In this document: piece by piece, positions 1-6,627 of the stretch | Layout: each line of letters starts with the position of its first letter | Position numbering within the stretch: the first letter of the stretch is position 1 | Source of the DNA: Candidatus Kapaibacterium sp. | GTDB lineage: Bacteria; Bacteroidota; Ignavibacteria; Kapaibacteriales; UBA961 | Assembly (NCBI GenBank): GCA_023253875.1 | Contig: JALRFC010000091.1 | Span: forward strand, 1 to 7,017 | Direction of reading: 5' to 3' | DNA length: 7,017 bases | Made by a program: the position numbers and the translations under genes | Notes under the pieces: generated by a model | The model's database searches: none | What the model saw: the letters and a program-made list of their open reading frames with translations, nothing else | Told to the model about the DNA's origin: nothing

Positions 1-2
1 AA

Positions 3-1631
3 GAAACACCATTCTCACCAATGGGCTCAATGTATCGAATACAATCCACTGAACATTCCATTTTGGTACTCTCCACAGCAACGGGAGAAAGCACCAATGG
101 ATTTCTATTGGATATAAAAACCGGCAAACAAGAAATGCTCTTTTTCCCTGGTTCACTTACTATGACCGTATTGTGGGAAAAAGATGATAAGCCGGTATTA
201 TCGTGGATTTCTGAAGATGAAAAAGGAATCAAATCGATTTTCATTCAACAACAAGGTAAGCAATCAATATCATTGACTCTTCCAAATCGCTTTGCAGATG
301 CAATTTCTTGCACATACTTGGATAATGCATTATTCTGTTTCTTTACCGATGGTATATGCGAAATCAATGTGGAATCCATGTCATTGGAATCTGCAAGTCC
401 AATTGCATATATGAGAATATTTACCGGTTCGAATCCACATATCATCAAATGGAAAGATGAATATGTCATCACAATGCGAAATGGATACCTTTTCTTGGAA
501 ATGACTCCGGATCCCCTTTGGTGGCTAAGGAGATTTATTTCAACTTCAGGTACATTTCTCTTTCCATTCTTGATTCTCATCATTATCATCATTTTTTATC
601 GCCGTTATTTGCTTCAAAGAAGATTCCTTGAAGCAGGATTGGAATTGAGCGGTCTTGGAATACTCATTTATCTTGATTCAGAAGGCAGATTGATTAAAGT
701 GAATTCCACTGCAAAATCAGTATTGCATATCACTTCAGATATTCCATTGCATAGGCCAATTCGATATTATGTCAGTAAGAACCATCTCTCTGAATTACTT
801 GATTTCATAGAAACCGCATTGATTGACAGAAAGCCAATGCAAAAGCAAATCACGATCGGAGAACAGGAGACTGTCAAGGAATATATTTGGGGAGCAACTC
901 CACTCTTTGGATTCGCCGGTAGTTTTGCCGGTTGTATTTTGTCCGGAATAGACATCACTGAGGAATTGGAAAAGAAAAGACTAACCAATTGGGCACAGCT
1001 TGCTCATGACATGCAAACGAATCTTTCCATCATATTGCTAAATGCACAGCAATTGCAGATTGTGGATGAAAAGAATATCATCAGACAAAAGAAGATATTA
1101 TCACAAATAACATTGCTTATGCAGAGGGTACGAGATATCGTGACAGTTGGTAGAGAAGAAGTTGCAAGCTATTCCCCAAATGATGCGCTGCTAATCTGCA
1201 AAGACGTGATTGAAGAATTCGATGATCAATTATATCCAAATGCTCGTTTACATTTTTCCGGTAAACCTATCATGTTTTTCTGTGATCCGATCAAACTTAC
1301 TCGAGGTTTGAGAAATGCGGTTGAGAATGGCATGCGTGCATTACAGAAACAACCCGGCACTGTTGATTTATCATGCTCGCATGATGAATCCTATGTGTAT
1401 TTCAGAATCAAAGATTCGGGAATCGGCATGGATGATCATACGCGAGCAAATATGATGAAGCCGTATTTCACCACAAAAAATTCACAAGGTGGATATGGCA
1501 TTGGCACAATGGTGATGCAAAAAGTGGCTGAATTACATAATGGCAGAATTGAAATTGTCTCAGAACCAGGGAAAGGTTCCGTGATAACCTTCATCATTCC
1601 TTTATTGACTTCCAAACCGGACGCTTCATAG
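3..1631 (+). CDS. Membrane sensor histidine kinase with PAS domain, 5'-partial
   Basis: Autophosphorylating sensor kinase of a two-component system in the cytoplasmic membrane; its response regulator is not in the window. The frame is open to the left edge. The first ATG (21) has no ribosome site and would leave the extracytoplasmic region without a signal peptide, so the true start is probably upstream. Numbering from ATG 21: residues 1-170 are beta-rich, propeller-like sensor sequence; 176-194 form one membrane helix (FPFLILIIIIIFY) followed by a basic stop-transfer stretch; about 201-312 look like a PAS domain; the H-box is LAHDMQTNLS with phosphoacceptor His329; the N-box is NAVEN (432-436); G1 is DSGIGM (465-470), followed by KPYFTT; G2 is GGYGIG (490-495), and the G3-like GKGS lies near the end. 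The catalytic motifs are complete. The H-box has Asn where most kinases have Pro. No HAMP domain is seen. The kinase call is firm; the ligand is unknown and the propeller assignment is inferred. Confidence 0.93.
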   Translation, partial: ETPFSPMGSMYRIQSTEHSILVLSTATGESTNGFLLDIKTGKQEMLFFPGSLTMTVLWEKDDKPVLSWISEDEKGIKSIFIQQQGKQSISLTLPNRFADAISCTYLDNALFCFFTDGICEINVESMSLESASPIAYMRIFTGSNPHIIKWKDEYVITMRNGYLFLEMTPDPLWWLRRFISTSGTFLFPFLILIIIIIFYRRYLLQRRFLEAGLELSGLGILIYLDSEGRLIKVNSTAKSVLHITSDIPLHRPIRYYVSKNHLSELLDFIETALIDRKPMQKQITIGEQETVKEYIWGATPLFGFAGSFAGCILSGIDITEELEKKRLTNWAQLAHDMQTNLSIILLNAQQLQIVDEKNIIRQKKILSQITLLMQRVRDIVTVGREEVASYSPNDALLICKDVIEEFDDQLYPNARLHFSGKPIMFFCDPIKLTRGLRNAVENGMRALQKQPGTVDLSCSHDESYVYFRIKDSGIGMDDHTRANMMKPYFTTKNSQGGYGIGTMVMQKVAELHNGRIEIVSEPGKGSVITFIIPLLTSKPDAS

Positions 1632-1645
1632 TGTTCTTGTTGTTT

Positions 1646-1686
1646 TTGCAGTAATACATTCACATGCGCAAATGTGTATGTTGCAA
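1646..1686. repeat. Imperfect inverted repeat (hairpin) in the spacer between kinase and acyltransferase genes
   Basis: The arms are TTGCA (1646-1650) with TGCAA (1682-1686), then ACAT-T-CACAT (1656-1665) with ATGTG-T-ATGT (1672-1681), around the loop GCGCAA. One T-T mismatch and a five-base bulge (1651-1655) interrupt the stem. It sits 15 bases after the kinase stop codon and 43 bases before the acyltransferase ATG. There is no T-run directly after it on the + strand, so it is not a classic intrinsic terminator. It could be an operator, an mRNA-processing hairpin or a weak terminator. Its role is unknown. Confidence 0.5.
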
Positions 1687-1729
1687 GCGAAGATATTCTT
1701 ATCAAACTTTTCCCTCTTCATAGGTTCAC

Positions 1730-2869
1730 ATGTTTTCGATTCCGGCACTCACAGGCATACGAGCAATTGCTGCAGGAGCAGTGTTTTTTGGTCATGTTTT
1801 GCATGAACATCTCAATGAAGTGTCGCCAATTTTTGAATATGGCTGGATAGGAGTGAATATGTTCTTTGCATTGAGTGGATATTTGTTTTATCTACTCTAT
1901 GTGGATGTTTTGCAGGATAAGACATTTTCTTGGAAACAATATGTATCCAAACGATTTATCCGGATCTATCCGCTGACTATCCTTGTGATACTCTTGAGTG
2001 TCTTGGCCTTGCCAATGTCGTATGGATTGATGGATATACTTTCTCATTTGACATTATTACATGGTTTTTATCCACCCTATAGATTTTCCATCAATCCTCC
2101 TTTATGGACCTTGACCGTAGAACTCAGCTTCTATCTCATAGCTCCCCTCTTGATTGTATCCATGTCATCTCTCTATCAGGCTTGGACGAATCGAATGTCT
2201 AGACCTGAAGAAAGAATGTCAAAATTGAAAATACTCTTGCTGACTATCACTTTGTGGGTGATTGGTGTGGCATTTTGCAATGGACTCACCGGTATATATC
2301 AAAATCTCACCTATTATTTTTTTGGTCGATGGGATGGTACTGCCGGGACATTGACAATTTTCGGAAGACTCGATGATTTTCTTGCTGGCATGGCAATAGC
2401 TGCTTATGCAAAGATGTATCCAAAAGGAAAACTATCCGGTGATCTATTGGTACTCCTCGGAATCAGCATCATAACAATAGCTCTGCTATTTACTGATGCC
2501 CAAGGTGGTGCGAATCTAGTAGGAAAACACAAACTATCGGACTTTGTCTTTCCATCATTGGCATTTGGTTCGGGAATCATCATCATGGGATTACATCGTG
2601 GTGGATTGATTGCAAAGTTCATGTCCACAAATACAATGGTACTGTTGGGTGATATTTCCTTCGGTCTCTATGTTTTACATTATCTCTCGGTTCCCGGACA
2701 TCCAAAGTCTGCTTTATCTCTTCAAGCTTATCTAGAATCCATCGGAGTACATTATTCATTCTCAGCCATCATTGGATACTGTGTATACTCCATTCTTGCA
2801 TTTATTTCATTGAAGTTCTACGAAAAGCCCATGTCTAGATATTTATCGAAACGCATGCTGCGGACATAA
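1730..2869 (+). CDS. Acyltransferase family 3 (OafA/YrhL-type) integral membrane protein
   Basis: A membrane enzyme of the acyltransferase-3 family, whose members move acetyl or other acyl groups onto sugars of exopolysaccharide, LPS O-antigen, peptidoglycan or small molecules. The 379 residues and many hydrophobic helices fit the usual 10-11-helix size. Visible family signatures are the N-terminal Arg11...His22 pair (R-x10-H, in LTGIRAIAAG...GHVLHE), FFALSGYLF (45-53), the basic RFIRIYPL segment (75-82), WTLTVELSFYL with Trp126 and Glu131, and a C-terminal FYEKPMSRYL. The start is the first ATG after an in-frame TAG at 1721; only a weak AGG (1722-1724) precedes it. It follows the kinase by 98 bases and precedes the secreted-protein genes by 28, so it may head their operon. 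The substrate cannot be told from sequence; acylation of a surface glycan is the natural inference. Confidence 0.93.
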   Translation: MFSIPALTGIRAIAAGAVFFGHVLHEHLNEVSPIFEYGWIGVNMFFALSGYLFYLLYVDVLQDKTFSWKQYVSKRFIRIYPLTILVILLSVLALPMSYGLMDILSHLTLLHGFYPPYRFSINPPLWTLTVELSFYLIAPLLIVSMSSLYQAWTNRMSRPEERMSKLKILLLTITLWVIGVAFCNGLTGIYQNLTYYFFGRWDGTAGTLTIFGRLDDFLAGMAIAAYAKMYPKGKLSGDLLVLLGISIITIALLFTDAQGGANLVGKHKLSDFVFPSLAFGSGIIIMGLHRGGLIAKFMSTNTMVLLGDISFGLYVLHYLSVPGHPKSALSLQAYLESIGVHYSFSAIIGYCVYSILAFISLKFYEKPMSRYLSKRMLRT

Positions 2870-2887
2870 TTCTACAGTTTTACTATT

Positions 2888-2894
2888 AGGGGGA
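2888..2894 (+). promoter_or_regulatory. Strong G-rich Shine-Dalgarno site for the GIG-repeat fibre gene
   Basis: AGGGGGA lies three bases before the ATG at 2898. It is much stronger than the site before the acyltransferase gene. It supports 2898 as the start, and the encoded signal peptide begins right there. The following two genes also have clear purine-rich sites. Confidence 0.7.
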
Positions 2895-2897
2895 CTT

Positions 2898-4751
2898 ATG
2901 AGATTTTTTATTCAAAGGAGCGTGAAGAATACATACTTCACCATATTCCACATTGCCTTGATTGTTGGACTTATTTGGCATTCATCTGTTCATGCACAAT
3001 ATCCATCTCTAGATTGGGGTTTATATCATCGTGAAGAACCACTTTTATCGGGTCATCCAGGGGATTATTTTCATGCCACAGGAGAATTAATGCCCTTTTC
3101 AGGAATCGGAGATTTTTCACATATCAAATCAGCATTACCAAAAACTCTCTTTCATCTCTATGCACATAATGATGATGTGACAAATCTCATGAATCATCCT
3201 CCAGCAATATTGAGATTGCAGTCTGGAATCGCAACACACAATAAGCGTGCAAAACACATATCATCAAGCATCGAATTCAGAGTAGGTGCAATACATCATC
3301 CATTCATACTTGAAGAACAAGTAGGTACAATTGAAAATGTGGAAATATACTCACATGATAAAGCCATTAAGGATCCATTTCAATTACAAAGAGGTTTACA
3401 ATTTTCAGTGCAAAAGCAAGGAATGCTCGGAACTGAAAAGGATGGGATGTTGAAAGTGTTACATCTCTATTCCCAAAAAAGAACAATAGCCGATTCGCAT
3501 TCCGAATGGTTACCAAGAGTTGGCATCGGGAATGAAAGGCCACTCGAAACATTGCATCTTGGAAATACATTCACATTGCATGCAGGTGGCGCAAATAGAA
3601 TAGCTGATAATCTCTACTATGATGTGGAAGAGAATTGCGACAAAAAGATAGTACCGGGATTTTCATCCTCAATTTCCATGCATCGTGGAAACATCATACT
3701 AAGCAATAGCGGGCTTTCAGGACTGGGTACTATTTCACATGCATGGGGTGATGCATCTACATTGAATGGAATCGCGATTGATCATCAATTCGGTATGAGT
3801 ATAGGTAAAATGCATCCTCAAGCCACATTGGATATGTTAACAAGATCTTCTGATGCGAGGCATAATGCTCTTACTATAGAAAATAGTAATCATTCTATTT
3901 TAATGAATCTGACCTCTCATGGTTCATTGGGAATTTATAATGCCAAGCCAAAAGATCGAGTACATATCGGCGAAAGATTGACTTTACACGCGGGCGGCGC
4001 CAGCATCATCGGCGACAATATCTATTTTGATTCCATTCCAAAAGCAATAGAAACCGGGCAGTCAGCCTCACTGATATTCACAAAAGGCAATATTCAATTG
4101 GCAAATACAAGTCCTGTACAAGCCAATGCACAGTGCTCATATCAATTGAATGCAGTGGATGAACAAAGCATTCGTGGAATAATGATAGAGTCCAATCATG
4201 GGTTTTGTGGGATAGGTACGAATCAACCAAGGGCAAGACTTGATGTTCTAGCACAATCCCAAGACACAAACTTCCCTGCTTTTTCCATTGGTACAAAGTC
4301 AAATGAGAAGTATTTTACCGTCACCGGAAAAGGTCATATTGGTATTGGTATAGAATACCCAAAACATCCATTACAAGTCAATGGAAATGTGCTCATCGGA
4401 AATGCTTGGAATGATGCACCAGAATGTGACATATCTGGAAAAAGGCTCATCGTGGATGGAGCAATCATCACCAAAGAAATCCTTGTTACGACAGATTCAT
4501 GGGCAGATGATGTATTTGAATCCGAATATAAACTCATTTCCATAGATTCTTTGGAACGCTATATCACTATGCATAAACATTTGCCAAATATGCCAACAGA
4601 ACATGATATCAAAAGTAATGGAATACACTTGGCAAATTTGAATGTAGCTTTAGTTAGAAAGATCGAAGAATTGACGCTCTATGTGATTGATTTAAAAAAA
4701 GATATTCAAGCCATGCATAAAGTCATGGACACATTACCAATACATGATTGA
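2898..4751 (+). CDS. Secreted GIG-repeat fibre/adhesin-like protein with coiled-coil C-terminal tail
   Basis: A 617-residue exported protein. Residues 1-33 are a signal peptide (basic start, hydrophobic core, probable cleavage VHA|Q). The body carries repeated beta-type motifs of the form G-x-GIG...P...L-D-V: RVGIG (207), GMSIG (299), GSLGI (342), GFCGIG (435), GHIGIGIEYP...LQVNGN (about 479-497). Bacteroidota tail-fibre-like surface proteins typically show such motifs. Residues about 531-617 match the tail of that group: W535-ADDVF, EYKLISIDSLERYI, HLPNMPT (561-567), GIHLANLN, and then a leucine-rich coiled coil (KIEELTLYVIDLKKDI) likely to trimerise or oligomerise the protein. I see no T9SS sorting domain, so its final anchoring is unclear. 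Residues 207-314 and 343-451 are an internal duplication. It is translated just ahead of the propeller gene. Surface fibre or adhesin is an inference from architecture; the ligand is unknown. Confidence 0.85.
   Translation: MRFFIQRSVKNTYFTIFHIALIVGLIWHSSVHAQYPSLDWGLYHREEPLLSGHPGDYFHATGELMPFSGIGDFSHIKSALPKTLFHLYAHNDDVTNLMNHPPAILRLQSGIATHNKRAKHISSSIEFRVGAIHHPFILEEQVGTIENVEIYSHDKAIKDPFQLQRGLQFSVQKQGMLGTEKDGMLKVLHLYSQKRTIADSHSEWLPRVGIGNERPLETLHLGNTFTLHAGGANRIADNLYYDVEENCDKKIVPGFSSSISMHRGNIILSNSGLSGLGTISHAWGDASTLNGIAIDHQFGMSIGKMHPQATLDMLTRSSDARHNALTIENSNHSILMNLTSHGSLGIYNAKPKDRVHIGERLTLHAGGASIIGDNIYFDSIPKAIETGQSASLIFTKGNIQLANTSPVQANAQCSYQLNAVDEQSIRGIMIESNHGFCGIGTNQPRARLDVLAQSQDTNFPAFSIGTKSNEKYFTVTGKGHIGIGIEYPKHPLQVNGNVLIGNAWNDAPECDISGKRLIVDGAIITKEILVTTDSWADDVFESEYKLISIDSLERYITMHKHLPNMPTEHDIKSNGIHLANLNVALVRKIEELTLYVIDLKKDIQAMHKVMDTLPIHD
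3516..3839 (+). repeat. Internal duplication of the fibre gene, copy A
   Basis: Encodes residues 207-314. It begins with RVGIG, runs through HLGNTFTLHAGGA...DNLYYD and GNIILSN, and ends in GMSIG...ATLDML. The same order of motifs recurs in copy B about 136-137 residues later. In the core TLHAGGA...D segment, 12 of 17 residues are identical between copies. The DNA has diverged far more than the protein, so the duplication is old. Confidence 0.7.
3924..4250 (+). repeat. Internal duplication of the fibre gene, copy B
   Basis: Encodes residues 343-451, with HIGERLTLHAGGA...DNIYFD, GNIQLAN and GFCGIG...ARLDVL in the same order as copy A. Its core contains the GC-rich codon run at 3987-4016, which copy A does not share. 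Confidence 0.7.
3987..4016 (+). other. GC-rich codon patch inside the AT-rich fibre gene
   Basis: Ten consecutive codons (residues 364-373, His-Ala-Gly-Gly-Ala-Ser-Ile-Ile-Gly-Asp) all end in G or C. By hand count 23 of 30 bases are G or C. The flanking codons and the rest of the gene favour A/T endings, and the equivalent codons in copy A (from 3579) do so too. The protein motif is kept, so only the DNA composition is odd. Confidence 0.6.
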
Positions 4752-4754
4752 GGA
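4750..4754 (+). promoter_or_regulatory. Shine-Dalgarno site that decides the propeller-gene start
   Basis: GAGGA overlaps the fibre-gene stop codon (TGA 4749-4751) and lies seven bases before ATG 4762. It favours 4762 over the in-frame ATG at 4744, which would put charged residues MIEEYK ahead of the signal peptide. The overlap with the upstream stop suggests translational coupling. Confidence 0.7.
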
Positions 4755-4761
4755 ATACAAG

Positions 4762-6153
4762 ATGCAAACACTTATCATATGTTTTGTTGTATTCTTCACA
4801 TTGTTTGATGTACTATATTCTCAGGGTGTAAATACTTGGGACATTTCCTTCGGCGCTCTATTGAAAGGTCCTGAATCTGCACCGAAAACACTAGCAATGC
4901 AAAGTAATCACTTGCATATAGGTGGACATTTCACTCGATTAAATAGTAATACACAGCATGTACTTAACACGGGATATGTTTCATATTTTTCGGATGATCA
5001 CTGGCAAGACATGCAGGGTGGATTGAATGCACCGATTAAGTCAATGTGTTCCGCAATTGATGGCAAACTCTATGTCGCAGGTGGCTTTACAATGGACGGA
5101 TCCACTGATTTATTCGGATTGGCTTTTTGGAATGGAGTGAGTTGGACAGGTATTCCAGGTTTGAAAGTTGGTTCCATCAATACTCTTGCTCATGATGGTG
5201 TGGCGCTTTATGCAGGAGGTATGTTTCCAGGTATCGGTGATGCGAAGAGTCAAGGAATTGCTACATATGCAAATGACAAATGGCAAGACATGCAATCAGG
5301 GATTCGTAGAATTCCAACTCAATCAGGTTCGCAGGGTGAAGTTACAGTATTGAAATATGCACTAGGAAAACTCTATGTCGGAGGACAATTTGACTCGGCA
5401 GGTTTAGCACCGGCTCGGAACATTGCATATTGGGATGGACAAGTATGGCATTCAATGGGCGAAGGAATCAGAGGTAAGATAACAGATATCACTATTCTTA
5501 ATACTGGAACTGTCATTGTTGCATCCACTAAAACCAATGGAAATATCATTGAATGTAATCCATTGATGTCTTGGAATGGAAGTGCGTGGAGTGAAATTGG
5601 TTTGCCGCCGAATTGTATCAGTATCAGTGCTTTGTCAAACGATGGTGTGAATGTATTCATTGGTGGAAATTTCTCAATGGATTCTTCCAGACATGATCAT
5701 GGACTCGCCAAGTGGGATGGAAAAACATTTTCAAGTATTGGTGGTGGTGTAGTCGGAACGATTGCATCGCTGTTATATCATGATGGAATTGTATACTGCG
5801 GAGGGACTTTTCTTCGTGTATCAGATTCTTTGCATTGCAGAAATATCGCTGGATATAGAGTGAAAGAACAATCAATTGAAGGATCAGACTCTTCACTCAG
5901 ATTACGAACATATCCAAATCCAAATCAAGCAGGAATTGTTGCAATTTCATTTCATATTGATGATCCCGGTGAAGCAGAACTTTGTCTCATTTCTGCAGAT
6001 GGAAGAGTAACTCATTGTTTTGCTCAAGCATATTATACAATTGGCTTTCATGAAGTCACTCTCAATACACATGCTTTCGCTTCAGGTCAATATCAATGCG
6101 TATTATATCATAAGGGACACATACGTACAACAACGATGCACATCATGCATTAA
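4762..6153 (+). CDS. Secreted seven-unit beta-propeller protein with T9SS C-terminal sorting domain
   Basis: A 463-residue exported protein from the preferred start. Residues 1-20 are a signal peptide (hydrophobic FVVFFTLF, probable cleavage LYS|Q). The body has seven repeats marked by LYVGG.F-type strands: LHIGGHF (51), LYVAGGF (103), LYAGGMF (149), LYVGGQF (204), a degenerate VIVAST (251), VFIGGNF (298) and VYCGGTF (344). They are spaced 46-55 residues apart and alternate with W-x-x-(M/I)-x-x-G(I/V/L) strands such as HWQDMQGGL and VWHSMGEGI, as in a closed seven-bladed propeller. Residues 384-463 form a type-A T9SS sorting domain: YPNPN at its start, GEAELCLISADGR in the middle, FASGQYQCVLYHKG near the end. 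It is therefore probably carried across the outer membrane by T9SS and anchored or released there. No catalytic residues are recognisable; a binding or scaffold role is likely. An ATG at 4744 is an alternative start. Confidence 0.88.
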   Translation: MQTLIICFVVFFTLFDVLYSQGVNTWDISFGALLKGPESAPKTLAMQSNHLHIGGHFTRLNSNTQHVLNTGYVSYFSDDHWQDMQGGLNAPIKSMCSAIDGKLYVAGGFTMDGSTDLFGLAFWNGVSWTGIPGLKVGSINTLAHDGVALYAGGMFPGIGDAKSQGIATYANDKWQDMQSGIRRIPTQSGSQGEVTVLKYALGKLYVGGQFDSAGLAPARNIAYWDGQVWHSMGEGIRGKITDITILNTGTVIVASTKTNGNIIECNPLMSWNGSAWSEIGLPPNCISISALSNDGVNVFIGGNFSMDSSRHDHGLAKWDGKTFSSIGGGVVGTIASLLYHDGIVYCGGTFLRVSDSLHCRNIAGYRVKEQSIEGSDSSLRLRTYPNPNQAGIVAISFHIDDPGEAELCLISADGRVTHCFAQAYYTIGFHEVTLNTHAFASGQYQCVLYHKGHIRTTTMHIMH

Positions 6154-6168
6154 TCAGGGAACACTATC

Positions 6169-6627
6169 ATGAATACAAACCATTGCTTCACTCGAAGCAT
6201 TCGAGGGATTGTCATATCCATTTTTTTTGTGAATATACATCCTTCCATCCAAGCACATAAAGAACCGACTCATCAATATATCATTCGTGAAGCATATCAA
6301 TTACTGAAGAAACATGTGGGTACTGCCATTCCAGAGTTTGAACTTCATATTCTCGGAAGTGATGGTCAAGGACGAGAGGGAGAATTTCATGATAGGACAT
6401 CCAATCCTTGGTCCTACTCCACTTTATGCGGTGGCGCATGGAGCGAAGATCAACATGATCCAATCCGATTCATGCATGAACATGAATATTTCTTCAAAAA
6501 AGGAATGTTCACCAGCATCAATCACTTCTGGGATCCTGATCAATCAGCACATGGATTCAATAATACATTTGCTTTACATCTGCCATGGAATCCTTGGCCT
6601 ACAGGATTGTTTGAAAAAATTTCGTGA
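6169..6627 (+). CDS. Secreted phospholipase C-like/His-rich hydrolase, 3'-truncated
   Basis: 152 residues. A signal peptide spans 1-29 (IVISIFFV core, cleavage near IQA|H). The mature part opens with HKEPTHQYIIREAYQLLKK and has a CGGAWSEDQHDP segment and INHFWDPD near residue 120. These resemble secreted proteins in Bacteroidota related to zinc-dependent phospholipase C or S1/P1-like enzymes, where spaced His, Asp and Trp bind zinc. This is a moderate-confidence family resemblance. The start is supported by AGGGA (6156-6160), eight bases before the ATG. It lies 15 bases after the propeller gene, so it is probably co-transcribed. The last residues (about 146-152, LFEKIS) are antisense to conserved codons of the opposing YihY-family gene, so the natural C-terminus is missing. 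The protein is likely a fragment in this molecule or an assembly artefact. Confidence 0.7.
   Translation: MNTNHCFTRSIRGIVISIFFVNIHPSIQAHKEPTHQYIIREAYQLLKKHVGTAIPEFELHILGSDGQGREGEFHDRTSNPWSYSTLCGGAWSEDQHDPIRFMHEHEYFFKKGMFTSINHFWDPDQSAHGFNNTFALHLPWNPWPTGLFEKIS

Noticed and set aside
21..35. ATG 21 or ATG 30 as the true start of the histidine kinase gene.
   Set aside because: The frame stays open to the window edge, no Shine-Dalgarno sequence precedes either ATG, and a start here would leave the probable periplasmic region without a signal peptide or first membrane helix.
1656..1681. The spacer hairpin as an intrinsic terminator for the kinase gene.
   Set aside because: The stem is AT-rich and no run of T follows it on the + strand, so the two main marks of an intrinsic terminator are missing.
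4744..4761. An ATG at 4744 as the start of the propeller gene, overlapping the fibre gene by eight bases.
   Set aside because: It has no ribosome site of its own and adds acidic residues before the signal peptide. ATG 4762 has GAGGA at seven bases' distance and starts directly with a normal signal peptide.
5002..5294. An exact 14-base repeat (TGGCAAGACATGCA at 5002 and 5281) as a possible recombination site.
   Set aside because: Both copies encode the WQDMQ strand of propeller repeats, so the identity is expected from the repeated protein motif.
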